Positions 30,143 through 38,873 of a stretch of 61,438 nt of DNA are shown in pieces. Every line of letters begins with the position of its first letter. The stretch's first letter is position 1. The translations under genes and the position numbers were made by a program. The notes beneath the pieces were generated by a model. That model worked only from the letters and a program-made list of their open reading frames with translations. It ran no database searches and was not told where the DNA came from. Source of the DNA: Candidatus Methylomirabilota bacterium (GTDB taxonomy: Bacteria > Methylomirabilota > Methylomirabilia > Rokubacteriales > CSP1-6); the NCBI GenBank assembly GCA_036002485.1, contig DASYTI010000175.1:1-61438 (forward strand), read 5' to 3'.

Positions 30143-32899
30143 ATGCGGCTCTCGCTCCTCGTCGTCTCGGCCGCTCTCTTCTTCTCGGGAGCGGCCGGGC
30201 TCGTCTATCAGGTCGTCTGGCTCCGCATGCTCGGGCTCGTCTTCGGCCACGCCGTGGACGCGCTCACTGCCGTGCTGGTCGCCTTCATGGCGGGGCTCGC
30301 CCTCGGCAGCGCGGTGGGCGGCCGGCTCTCTTCCCGCCTGCGCGCGCCGCTCGCGGCCTATGCCTGGCTCGAAGTGGGCATCGCGGTCTATGCCCTCGGT
30401 CTGCCCGCCGGGCTTCCCGCCCTCACCCGTGTCTCGCTGAGCGTTCGCGGCGCCCTCGGCCTCTCGTATGAAGGCTGGAGCCTGCTGCAGGTGGCGCTCG
30501 CCTTCCTCGTGCTGCTGCCTCCCACCGCGCTCATGGGGGCCACGCTGCCGCTGGTGTCCCAGGCCCTCGCCTCGGGCGGCGAGGCGCCCGGCCGTCGGGT
30601 GGGCGCCCTCTACGCGGTCAATACGTGGGGCGCGGTGACCGGGGCGCTCGCCGCCGGATACTTCTTGCTCCCCGCCATGGGCAATCGGGCAACCGTGTGG
30701 ATCGCTGCCGGCGCCAACATGGTGGCGGCGGCGCTTGCCTTCATCATCTCGCGCCGTCTCGAGCCGCGCTCTCCGCGTGAATCCGCCGTTGCTCCCTCCG
30801 CGGGCGAGACGTTCGGAGTGCGCCGCGGGCTGATTCCGGCGGCCATGGCGGTCTCGGGCGCGGCGGCCATGGTCTTCGAAGTCGCGTGGACGCGCGCGCT
30901 CTCGCTCCTCCTGGGAAGCTCGACGTACGCCTTCGCGGCCATGCTCCTCGCCGTGCTCGTGGGCCTGGCCACGGGCAGCGCGGTCTATGCATGGCGCTGG
31001 GGGAATCGGCTGGTCGGCCCGGCCGCCCTGGGCGTGATCCAGATAGGCGTGGGTGTCTCGGCCGCGGTCGTCCTGGCAAGCTTCGAGCGCTTCCCAGATG
31101 TGATTCTGGCCGCGCTCCGCATGTCCACGTCGCCCAGCTGGGTGGATCTCGTCGAGATTCTCGTGAGCGTCGCCGCTCTCACCATGGCGACGATTTGGAT
31201 GGGAGCGGCCTTTCCGTGCGCCATTGCCGCGGCGTCCGGAGGAGCTCGCGCCGGAATCAGGATAGGGCAGGGGGTGGGCCGCCTCTACGCCGCCAATACG
31301 GCCGGCGCCATTGTCGGCGTTCTCCTGGGCGGTCTCGTTCTCGTTCCCACGTGGGGGATTCACGGCGCGCTCAAGGTCGCCATCGTCGCCACCCTGGCTC
31401 TCGGCGGAGCGCTCCTCGCCGCCGGCCGGGGCTCGACCCTCCGGCGCGGGGTCGGGGCCGCCGCCGCGCTCTTGCTGGCCATGGGCGCCGCCTTCCTGCC
31501 GAGCTGGGATGCGCGCCTGATGTCGAGCGCTCCCGCCGTCTACGCTCGCAGCTATCTCGAAGCCGGGACCACCCGCCCCCTGCGAGAGCTCGTGGGAGGG
31601 CAGGAGGTCCTCTTCTATCGTGACGGACGCAGCGGCACGGTGGCGGTGACCCGACAGGGGGGCCACACACTCCTGCGCATCAACGGCAAGATCGATGCAG
31701 GCACCGTGGTGGACATGCCGACCCAGGTCATGGCCGCGCATCTCCCGCTGCTCGCGCATCCGGCCCCCAAGACGGTGTTCATCCTGGGCCTGGGCTCGGG
31801 CATGACGGCGGGGGCCACCGCGCGCCATCCCGTCGAGCGCGTGGATGTTCTCGAGATCGAGCCCGCCGTCATCGAGGCATCGCGCTTCTTCCGTGATTTC
31901 CACGGCGACGTCCTCCGCGATCCGCGTGTTCGCGCCATGGTCGGAGACGGGCGGAATTTCCTGCAAGCCTCGCCCGCGCGCTACGACGTGATCATCTCGG
32001 AGCCGTCGAATCCCTGGATGAGCGGGCTGGCCGCGCTCTTCTCGCGCGAGTTCTTCCGGCTCGCTCGCGAGCGCCTGCGGCCGGGCGGGGTGATGCTGCA
32101 GTGGGTGCAGAGCTACAACCTGGCCCCCGACGACCTCAAGATGGTGGTGGCCACCTTCCGGGAGACCTTCCCGGCCACGAGCATCTGGGAGCCGAGACCC
32201 GGCGACTTTCTGCTCCTGGGCCGGGTCGAGAAGGTGCCGCTGGACGCGCGCCGGCTGCGCGAGCGGTGGGAGACGGAGCCGCGAGTGCGCGCCGACCTCG
32301 AGCGGCTGGGGATAGGCAGCTGGGCGGGCGTGCTCGGCCTCTTCGTCCTGGGGGAAGAGGACACGGCTCGGCTGGCCGCGGGCGCGGGCGTCAACACCGA
32401 CGATCGATTGCCTCTCGAATTCGGCGCCCCCCGCGCGCTCTATCTCGAGACCTCGATCCCGAATCGCGCGATGGTCGCGTTTTTCCGGAGCGCCGACCTG
32501 CCCGCCTTGACCCCGGAGAGCGCGCCGTTGATGGAGCAGACAGAGAACCGGTACTGGACGGGCGTGGGCTGTCTCCGGCGCGCGGATCCCGCCTCGGCGC
32601 TCGCGCACTTCGAGCGGGTGCTCCAGCTCGATCCGACCCATGCCCCCGCAGCCATCGCGGCGGCTACCGCCGCGCTGCAGCTCGGTCATCCGGCCCCTGC
32701 GCTCGAGTTCGCGCGGCGGGCCCTCGCTCGGCAGCCTCCGCCGCCCGCGGCGCTCTTTCTCGCGGGTGTGGCGGCCTGGTGGCTCGGCCGCGTCCAGGAG
32801 GCGGGCGCGTATCTCGAGCGCGCCACCGCCCTCGAGCCGGGCAACGCGGAGTTCCGGGAGACGCTCCGGCGCTTCAAGAGCGGTACACTATCTCGCTGA
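30143..32899 (+). CDS. Fused MFS-like / spermidine synthase-like protein with TPR tail
   Basis: 918 aa. Residues 1-430 hold about 11-12 membrane helices in two halves, each starting with a related SGAAGLVYQVVWLRMLGLVFG / SGAAAMVFEVAWTRALSLLLG segment. Residues ~470-770 are a spermine/spermidine synthase-type Rossmann domain: FILGLGSGMTAGA, DVLEIEPAVIEASRFF, VGDGRNFL, IISEPSNPWMSG. Residues ~790-910 are TPR-like. Such fusions are widespread, and most are not proven polyamine synthases. Acceptor and product unknown; it may aminopropylate or methylate a membrane or secreted substrate. The next gene is 28 nt away on the same strand. Confidence 0.85.
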   Translation: MRLSLLVVSAALFFSGAAGLVYQVVWLRMLGLVFGHAVDALTAVLVAFMAGLALGSAVGGRLSSRLRAPLAAYAWLEVGIAVYALGLPAGLPALTRVSLSVRGALGLSYEGWSLLQVALAFLVLLPPTALMGATLPLVSQALASGGEAPGRRVGALYAVNTWGAVTGALAAGYFLLPAMGNRATVWIAAGANMVAAALAFIISRRLEPRSPRESAVAPSAGETFGVRRGLIPAAMAVSGAAAMVFEVAWTRALSLLLGSSTYAFAAMLLAVLVGLATGSAVYAWRWGNRLVGPAALGVIQIGVGVSAAVVLASFERFPDVILAALRMSTSPSWVDLVEILVSVAALTMATIWMGAAFPCAIAAASGGARAGIRIGQGVGRLYAANTAGAIVGVLLGGLVLVPTWGIHGALKVAIVATLALGGALLAAGRGSTLRRGVGAAAALLLAMGAAFLPSWDARLMSSAPAVYARSYLEAGTTRPLRELVGGQEVLFYRDGRSGTVAVTRQGGHTLLRINGKIDAGTVVDMPTQVMAAHLPLLAHPAPKTVFILGLGSGMTAGATARHPVERVDVLEIEPAVIEASRFFRDFHGDVLRDPRVRAMVGDGRNFLQASPARYDVIISEPSNPWMSGLAALFSREFFRLARERLRPGGVMLQWVQSYNLAPDDLKMVVATFRETFPATSIWEPRPGDFLLLGRVEKVPLDARRLRERWETEPRVRADLERLGIGSWAGVLGLFVLGEEDTARLAAGAGVNTDDRLPLEFGAPRALYLETSIPNRAMVAFFRSADLPALTPESAPLMEQTENRYWTGVGCLRRADPASALAHFERVLQLDPTHAPAAIAAATAALQLGHPAPALEFARRALARQPPPPAALFLAGVAAWWLGRVQEAGAYLERATALEPGNAEFRETLRRFKSGTLSR

Positions 32900-32927
32900 G
32901 CGGTCATCTTTCGAGGGAGGAGTGCCC

Positions 32928-33977
32928 GTGTCCGATCCCGCGGCTGCCCTTGACCATCTCCAGGTCCCCGAAGACGAGGTCTACGCGGAGTTCGTCAAGC
33001 GCGACTGGTGCGACGGGCTGCCTATCGTGCCTCCCACCCAGGAGCGCGTGGCCGCCATGCTCGGAGGAGCCGATGCCTCCCGCGTGCTGGGTGTCATGCC
33101 TCCCCTCTGGCGCGAGGTGAGCGTGGGGAAGCTCGCCGTCAATGCCGTCATGGCCGGCTGCGAGCCCGCGTACTTTCCGGTGATCGTGGCGGCCGTGCGC
33201 GCCCTGCTCGAGCCGGCCTTCAACCTCTACGGCGTGCAGGCGACGACCCATCCCGTGGCGCCGCTCCTGATCGTCAGCGGGCCCGTCGCGCGGGCCATCG
33301 GCATGCATGCGGGATCCGGACTCTTTGGCCCCGGCTTTCGGGCCAATGCGACGATCGGGCGCGCCATCCGGCTCATCCTGATGAACGTGGGCGGGGGCTG
33401 GCCGGGGCGCCACGACATGGCCACCCAGGGCAGCCCGGCCAAGTTCTCCTTCGCCATCGCGGAGCGTGAGGACGTCTCGCCGTGGCTGCCCCTCCACGCG
33501 CGGCTGGGCTTCACGGCCGAGCAGAGCGTGGTCACCGTCTTCGGCGGCGAGGCGCCGCACAACGTCAATGATCACGTGGCCACCACCGCGGCGGGCATCC
33601 TCAACAATGTGGCCGACGTCGCGGCGACGCTGGGCTCGAATGTCGGCTGGTACATGGCCCAGAGCCAGCTCCTCGTCGTGCTGGGCCCCGAGCACGCGGC
33701 CACCGTGGCCGCCGACGGCTTCAGCGCCGCGGACGTGCAGCGCTTCGTGTTCGAGCATGCGCGCATCCCCCTCGGCCGGCTCAAGCTCGGCGGCATGTGG
33801 GGCATGCACGACTGGCCCCTCTGGATGCAGAAGGTCACGGACGAGGCCGCGCTTCTGCCCATGGTGCCCGCGCCCGAGGACGTATACCTGCTGGTCGGCG
33901 GCGGATCGGGCAAGCACTCCTGCGTCGTGCCCAACTGCTGCTTCAGCCGGGCCGTGAGCAAGGTCATAGAAGCATAG
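32928..33977 (+). CDS. Conserved protein of unknown function (DWCDGLPIVPPT family)
   Basis: 349 aa, GTG start with GGGAGGAG 5 nt upstream. N-terminal VKRDWCDGLPIVPPTQERV, glycine-rich GSGLFGPGFRANATIGRAI, GEAPHNVNDH, and a Cys-rich C-terminus CVVPNCCFSR. I do not know a function. I have the impression that related frames accompany UGSC selenoproteins in other genomes, and here it is 2.9 kb downstream of one on the same strand. Cysteines in WCDG and VPNCC would suit a redox partner role. The stop falls at the first base of the 68-bp tandem repeats. The link to the selenoprotein is inference. Confidence 0.7.
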   Translation: MSDPAAALDHLQVPEDEVYAEFVKRDWCDGLPIVPPTQERVAAMLGGADASRVLGVMPPLWREVSVGKLAVNAVMAGCEPAYFPVIVAAVRALLEPAFNLYGVQATTHPVAPLLIVSGPVARAIGMHAGSGLFGPGFRANATIGRAIRLILMNVGGGWPGRHDMATQGSPAKFSFAIAEREDVSPWLPLHARLGFTAEQSVVTVFGGEAPHNVNDHVATTAAGILNNVADVAATLGSNVGWYMAQSQLLVVLGPEHAATVAADGFSAADVQRFVFEHARIPLGRLKLGGMWGMHDWPLWMQKVTDEAALLPMVPAPEDVYLLVGGGSGKHSCVVPNCCFSRAVSKVIEA

Positions 33978-34160
33978 GGTAATCAGCCCGACCCTCGGGC
34001 GCCGGAGGCTCTGCGAAGGCGCCTCCGGCAAGAACCGAAGTAGAGGGTGATTCGCCCGACCCTCGGGCGCCGGAGGCTCTGCGAAGGCGCCTCCGGCAAG
34101 AACCGAAGTAGAGAGTGATTCGCCCGACCCTCGGGCGCCGGAGGCTCTGCGAAGGCGCCT
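33977..34160 (+). repeat. 68-bp tandem repeat, 2.7 units, each with a hairpin
   Basis: Units begin at 33977, 34045 and 34113 with almost identical sequence; the third stops after GAAGGCGCCT. Each full unit contains GCCGGAGGC...GCCTCCGGC (for example 34001-34009 with 34021-34029) and CCCGACCCTCGGG. The array lies between the stop of the preceding gene and the start of the cyclase gene, so it forms that gene's upstream region. It is not a CRISPR: there are no unique spacers. Confidence 0.9.
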
Positions 34161-34164
34161 CGAG

Positions 34165-36597
34165 GTGCGAAACTTAAAGAGGATTGCATTGAAAGAGAAG
34201 GCGCTCTGGTGGCTGGTGCTGGCCATCTGTCTGTCCTTGGCGGGCTGGACCACGCTCGATGCCTGGCATCGTGTGGGGGCGCCCCAGCCCGGCTTCGGCG
34301 TCCTGCGCGTCCTCCTCGTCGGCATCGGTGGCCCCGAGACGAGCGCGCTTGAGCCCTTCGACCTGGTCCGCGTCATGAACGGACAGGTGCTCACGGCCGG
34401 CCGGGAAGTCCAGGACGAGGTTCGCCGTCACCCGCCGGGCACGGTCTTCCACTACATCGTCAGCCGACGCGGCCAGCTCGTCGAGGAGGACATCCCGAGC
34501 CGCCTCCAGACCATCCAGGGCTTCAAGCGCTTCGTGATGGACGCGGTCCTGCCCGGACTCCTCTACCTGGCCCTTGGCGCCGCCGTCCTCATCCTCAAGC
34601 CGGGAGTGCCCCAGACGCGCGTCTTCCTCGCCGCCTGCCTGACGTGGTTCGCGGGCAGCGCCCTGTACGCCGACGCGGTCTCCGAGTACCGCTTCGACTG
34701 GATCTTCCTCACGGCCTGGGCCTTCTCGCCCGCCGTGTACCTGCATCTGGCCCGGATATTTCCCGAGCCCCATCGCGTGGCCACGCGCTATCCGCGGCTC
34801 ATCGTGGCCGCGTATGTGCTCTCGGCGGTGGACTCCCTGTTGCTGGTGCTTCCGCCGCCGAGCGTTCCCCGGGCGGCGATCTTCTGGCTTCCCCTCGTCA
34901 GCGCCATCTACTGGGGCGCGGCCATGCTCGTGCTCGTGCTCTCGCTCGCCAAGACGGCCGTGGGCGGGGCCACGGCCATAGGGCGGCAGCGGGGACGGGT
35001 GCTTCTGGGCGGGCTCGCCATCGGGCAGCTCGTGCCGGTGCTCGCCACCGCGTGGGAGATGGTGTCGGGCGCCCGCGTGCCGTTCCTCTTTGCCCTGTGG
35101 CGCCTCAATATCCTCTTTCCCATCGCCGTCGCCTATGCGATGGCTCGCTACGACCTCTTCGATTTCCGCGGCATTCTCCGCCTGGGCACGATCTACGGCG
35201 TCGTCACCGGCGTGGTCGTCGCGGTTTATGCGGGCGCCATTGCCGGCCTCAATGTGCTGTTCGGCCGGCTCGAGGACGCCGTCAATCCCCTCGTCCCCGC
35301 GGCGGTGGTCGCTCTCGCCGTGGTGCTCTTCCTGAATCCCGTGTACTCGCGCACGCAGGCGCTGGTCGACCGGCTCTTCTTTCGCCAGCGCCTCGACGTC
35401 CGCCGATCGATCGAGCAGCTCGCCGATACCATGACCTCGGCCCTCGACCTCGATCGCATCGCGGCCTCCATCAGCCGCGTGGTGGACGAGGCTTTCCATC
35501 CCGTCCGGCAGACCCTGGCCATCTTCGACGAGCCGCGCGGCGGCTTCCGCGTCCTCTCCGGAAGCGCCGGGCCCATGGGCGCGGGCGGGTTCATCTCCGC
35601 CGAATCATCCCTGGCCCTTCACCTGGCCGAAGAGCGGTCGCCCCTCACGCGCGCCCGGCACGAGGAAGATCCCGAGCTCGCGTCGTGCCGGGAGAGCTGT
35701 GTGGCCCAGATGTCGGCCCTCGGCATCGATCTCGTGCTGCCCGTCCTCTTTCGCGAGCGGCTGACCGGGCTCCTCGGCCTGGGCGAGAAGCGCTCGGGCG
35801 CGGCATACTCGACGAGCGACCTGCGGCTGCTCCGCACGCTCGTCAATCAGAGCGCCGTCGCCCTCGAGAACGCCCGGGCCTACGCCGACCTCCAGGACGC
35901 CAACCGCGAGCTCGGCCGGGCCCTCCGTCGCGTGGAGATGCTGGAATCCATCCGGGCTAATCTGTCGAAGTTCGTGCCGCGCACGGTGCGCGAGCTGATC
36001 GAGCAGGCGCCGGAGGCGCCCGAGCTCGCCAAGCGCGAGATGGACGTGACGGTGCTCTTCGTGGACATCGCCGGCTACACGCGGCTGGCCGAGCGCCACG
36101 ATGCCGATCGCCTCAACGAGGCGGTCGAGCGGTACTTCGGGGCCTTCCTCGACGAGATCATCGGGCACGGCGGCGACATCAACGAGACGGCGGGCGACGG
36201 CCTCATGGTCATCTTCCAGGATGAGGACCCGGAGAGCCACGCGCGGGCCGCCGTGGAGACGGCCCTCGGCATCGTCCGACGCGCGCGCGAGATCAACCTG
36301 GAGGTCAAAGACCTGCCCGAGCCCATCCAGCTCCATGTCGGCGTCAACTCGGGCTCCGCGCAGGTGGGCGCGACGAAACTGGAGGCCGCCGCGGGCACGC
36401 GCTGGACGTATACCGCCTCGGGTCCGGTCACCAACGTGGCGGCGCGACTGGCGGCGCTCGGGATCGGCGACGAGGTCTTCATTGGCCCGGAGACGGCGCG
36501 GCGCCTCGACGGCAGCTTCACCTTCGAAGACCTGGGCGAGCAGCCGCTTCGCAACGTGGAAGATCCGGTCCACATCTACCGCCTCGCCGCCGCCTAG
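34165..36597 (+). CDS. Class III adenylate/guanylate cyclase with membrane and GAF domains
   Basis: 810 aa. N-terminal helix (~15-30), a PDZ-like periplasmic loop (RVLLVGIGGPETSALEPFDLV, ~50-120), about seven more helices to ~390, a GAF domain (~410-570), a short coiled coil (~575-600), and a cyclase domain from ~620. Metal Asp is in LFVDIAGYT near 632, and the transition-state Asn and Arg are in VTNVAARL. The base-selecting residue before the GD turn is Glu 674 (INETAGDG) where adenylate cyclases have Lys; Glu is typical of guanylate cyclases. Start: GTG 34165 at the edge of the tandem repeat, or TTG 34189, which has AAGAGGA 5 nt upstream and may be the real one. Confidence 0.87.
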   Translation: MRNLKRIALKEKALWWLVLAICLSLAGWTTLDAWHRVGAPQPGFGVLRVLLVGIGGPETSALEPFDLVRVMNGQVLTAGREVQDEVRRHPPGTVFHYIVSRRGQLVEEDIPSRLQTIQGFKRFVMDAVLPGLLYLALGAAVLILKPGVPQTRVFLAACLTWFAGSALYADAVSEYRFDWIFLTAWAFSPAVYLHLARIFPEPHRVATRYPRLIVAAYVLSAVDSLLLVLPPPSVPRAAIFWLPLVSAIYWGAAMLVLVLSLAKTAVGGATAIGRQRGRVLLGGLAIGQLVPVLATAWEMVSGARVPFLFALWRLNILFPIAVAYAMARYDLFDFRGILRLGTIYGVVTGVVVAVYAGAIAGLNVLFGRLEDAVNPLVPAAVVALAVVLFLNPVYSRTQALVDRLFFRQRLDVRRSIEQLADTMTSALDLDRIAASISRVVDEAFHPVRQTLAIFDEPRGGFRVLSGSAGPMGAGGFISAESSLALHLAEERSPLTRARHEEDPELASCRESCVAQMSALGIDLVLPVLFRERLTGLLGLGEKRSGAAYSTSDLRLLRTLVNQSAVALENARAYADLQDANRELGRALRRVEMLESIRANLSKFVPRTVRELIEQAPEAPELAKREMDVTVLFVDIAGYTRLAERHDADRLNEAVERYFGAFLDEIIGHGGDINETAGDGLMVIFQDEDPESHARAAVETALGIVRRAREINLEVKDLPEPIQLHVGVNSGSAQVGATKLEAAAGTRWTYTASGPVTNVAARLAALGIGDEVFIGPETARRLDGSFTFEDLGEQPLRNVEDPVHIYRLAAA

Positions 36598-36637
36598 CAC
36601 GCTCTCGCGTCGCTAGGATGCGTGCCCGCCAGGTCAC

Positions 36638-36830
36638 GGGCGGGGCTGGACCGGGCATTCCCTCGTTCGCTCAACCTCCTCGCCTCGCGCGCCTCCTCGC
36701 TCGGGCGCCTCCGCCGCGCGAGTCGTCCTGCGCAGCAGGGCGGCTCGCGCGGCGGAGGCGCCCTGCGCTTCGGGGCGCGCTACGGCTCGTCGGATTCGCT
36801 CCCGAGGGAATGCCCGGTCCAGCCCCGCCC
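36638..36830 (-). repeat. Palindromic repeat family A, copy A3 (inverted)
   Basis: Terminal arms GGGCGGGGCTGGACCGGGCA + TTCCCTCG pair perfectly (36638-36665 with 36803-36830). The 58-nt conserved half of A1/A2 is on the right here, in reverse orientation. The centre is shorter than in A1/A2: it lacks the CCCCC...GGGGG side hairpin and forms a near-perfect palindrome through GCGCGAGTCG...CGGCTCGCGC. It fills the 260-nt gap between the convergent cyclase and EamA genes. Confidence 0.88.
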
Positions 36831-36857
36831 TCCGCGCTGGGTCGGTCGGCTACTCAC

Positions 36858-37790
36858 TCATGAAGCTCGTGTGGTTGTCTTGCCTACTGCTCCAGTCGCC
36901 GCGTTGTCGGCGCGCTCGCGCGCGAGAAGGACCAAGGCGATCGCGAGGAGGGCGGCGCCGAGCCAGCCCCAGGTGCCCAGGTGCTCACCGAAGGCGAGCA
37001 CTCCGAGGATCGAGGCGGTGAGCGGCTCGAGCAGCGTCGCGATGCCCGCGGCCGTTGCCGGCACGCGCTTGAGCCCCGCGCTGAAGAGGAGGTAGGCGAC
37101 CGCGGTGGGGACGAGGCCGAGGTAGAGCAGGAGAGGCCAGCCTGCGGTGAGCTGACCGACGATGTCGCGCTCGAGGAGCAGGATCGGCGTCAGCAATACC
37201 GCGGCCAGCGTGAAGGTGGCCGCCGCGAGGGGCAGCGGCGCCGCGCGCGCCAGAAGGCCCTTGGCGGTCAGCGCGTAGACGGCGTAAGATAGCCCCGCGC
37301 CGAGCGCGGAAAGGGAGCCCAGGACAAAGCCATCGGGCAGGCGATCGAGGCTGCGCGGCCCCGCCAGGAGCAGAGCGGTGCCCACCACGGCGAGGAGAAG
37401 CGCCACCCGCGCGGGAGCGCTCAGTCGCTCGCCAAGGAAGAGCGCGGCGCCGAGAGCGATGATGAGGGGCGCCGAGCAGATGGCGAGCAATGCGGTGAGC
37501 GCGACGCCCGTGCGTGGCACCGCCCAGAAATAGCAGACCTGGTACGCCGCCATGGCGCCGCCGAGAACGGCGGTGAGCGCGGTGTCCCGAAATCCCCATG
37601 GTCCGGCCACGGGCGCCTTTGGCCGGAGGATGGCGGTAGCGAGGAGGAGACAGGGCGCCGCGCCCGCCATGCGCGCCCAGCCTACGACAAGCGGGCTCGA
37701 GGTGCCCTCGCGCGCCAGGAGCGTCATCGCCGCGCCGGTCGTGCCCCAAGAGCACGCGGCCAGACCGACGAGGACGAGTCCCAGCAGCAT
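36858..37790 (-). CDS. EamA/DMT superfamily transporter
   Basis: 310 aa, ten predicted helices in two EamA repeats. The first starts LVLVGLAACSWGTTGAAMTL, the second near residue 155 (GFVLGSLSALGAGLSYAVYALTAKGLL), with the conserved TALLAICSAPLIIALGAALFLGERL and LLEPLTASILGVLAFGEHL segments. The family exports metabolites such as amino acids or nucleobases; substrate unknown. ATG 37790 is preceded by a TATACT -10 box that ends 9 nt upstream and shows no Shine-Dalgarno. It is monocistronic, with the minus-strand message ending at repeat A3. Confidence 0.88.
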   Translation of the reverse strand: MLLGLVLVGLAACSWGTTGAAMTLLAREGTSSPLVVGWARMAGAAPCLLLATAILRPKAPVAGPWGFRDTALTAVLGGAMAAYQVCYFWAVPRTGVALTALLAICSAPLIIALGAALFLGERLSAPARVALLLAVVGTALLLAGPRSLDRLPDGFVLGSLSALGAGLSYAVYALTAKGLLARAAPLPLAAATFTLAAVLLTPILLLERDIVGQLTAGWPLLLYLGLVPTAVAYLLFSAGLKRVPATAAGIATLLEPLTASILGVLAFGEHLGTWGWLGAALLAIALVLLARERADNAATGAVGKTTTRAS

Positions 37791-37799
37791 CTCGCGGGT

Positions 37800-37805
37800 A
37801 GTATA
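37800..37805 (-). promoter_or_regulatory. -10 box for the EamA gene
   Basis: TATACT, a perfect match to the spacing class seen elsewhere in the window, 9 nt before ATG 37790. Confidence 0.45.
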
Positions 37806-37958
37806 GGCGGAGGCCAGAGCAAGGACGGCGTCGAACTCGGAGCGCTTCCGGAGGGTACTAGCGTAGGCGGAGTGATTCCGCGCTTTGTGGGGCCGTGGGG
37901 AGATTTGGGGGAGGAGCGGGGCGCGCTTCCCCCCAGAACCTAAAGGAGACCATTCAGC

Positions 37959-38864
37959 ATGACGCGCATTGGCTTCATCGGCGTGGGCACCATGGGGTTG
38001 CCCATGGCCAGGAACCTCGTCAAGAAGGGTTTTGCCGTCACCGCGTACGATCTCAACCCGGAAGCCGTCCGCGCGGCCGCGGCGGGCGGCATGACGGCCG
38101 CCGCCTCGGCGGCCGAGGCGGTGGCCGGCGTGGATCTCGTCATCACCATGCTGCCCTCATCGCCCCATGTCGAGTCGGCCTACACGGGTGATGGCGGCGT
38201 GCTGGCCGCGGCACGGAAAGGAACACTCTGCGTGGACATGTCCACCATCGATCCCGCGGCCTCGCGGCGCGTGGCGGCCGCGGCCGGCGAGCGCGGCATC
38301 CGCTTCATGGACGCGCCAGTTTCCGGCGGGACCCCGCGCGCCACCGACGGGACGCTCGCCATCATGGTCGGCGCCACCCCCGAGGATTTCCAGTCCGCCC
38401 TGCCCGCGCTCCAGGCCATGGGCGCCAACGTGATTCATGTCGGGCCCGTGGGGAGCGGCGAGGTCGCCAAGCTCTGCAACAACCTCATCGCCGGCGTGGC
38501 CGCCGTGGCCGTGAGCGAGGCTTTCCGGATCGCCGAGGGCTTCGGAGTCGACCTCAAGGTCGTCACCGACGTCATCTCCAAGTCCTCGGGCAATACCTGG
38601 CTGATGGAGCAGATGCATCCCGTGCCCGGGCTGGTGGCCCGCGCCGCTTCGAGCAATGGTTACGCTCCCGGCTTCATGACCGACCTCATGTGCAAGGACG
38701 TGGGGCTCGCCGTGGATGCCGCGCGCGCCTTGCGGATCCCCCTCTTCGTGGCCCCGGCGGCCCAGCAGGTGTACCGGCTGGCCTCCTCGCACGGACTGGG
38801 GCGCAAGGACTTCACGAGCGTCTTCACGTTTCTCAAGCCGTCCTCGGACCAGGCGCCCGTCTAG
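37959..38864 (+). CDS. mmsB: 3-hydroxyisobutyrate dehydrogenase family protein
   Basis: 301 aa beta-hydroxyacid dehydrogenase. NAD motif GFIGVGTMGLPMARNL, substrate motif FMDAPVSGGTPRA, and catalytic Lys in GEVAKLCNNLI near residue 170. It oxidises 3-hydroxyisobutyrate to methylmalonate semialdehyde in valine breakdown, or reduces a related semialdehyde. The ATG has AAAGGAG 11 nt upstream. The DUF748 gene follows after 9 nt but is functionally unrelated. The paralogue at 48978 is closer to tartronate semialdehyde reductases. The MmsB symbol rests on family resemblance; exact substrate unproven. Confidence 0.85.
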   Translation: MTRIGFIGVGTMGLPMARNLVKKGFAVTAYDLNPEAVRAAAAGGMTAAASAAEAVAGVDLVITMLPSSPHVESAYTGDGGVLAAARKGTLCVDMSTIDPAASRRVAAAAGERGIRFMDAPVSGGTPRATDGTLAIMVGATPEDFQSALPALQAMGANVIHVGPVGSGEVAKLCNNLIAGVAAVAVSEAFRIAEGFGVDLKVVTDVISKSSGNTWLMEQMHPVPGLVARAASSNGYAPGFMTDLMCKDVGLAVDAARALRIPLFVAPAAQQVYRLASSHGLGRKDFTSVFTFLKPSSDQAPV

Positions 38865-38873
38865 GAGCGGCCG

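Noticed and set aside
30047-32689. 880-codon minus-strand frame
   Set aside because: Antisense to the MFS-spermidine synthase gene, with the same composition artefact.
33977-34160. CRISPR array
   Set aside because: The whole 68-bp unit repeats with no unique spacers, and no cas genes are present.
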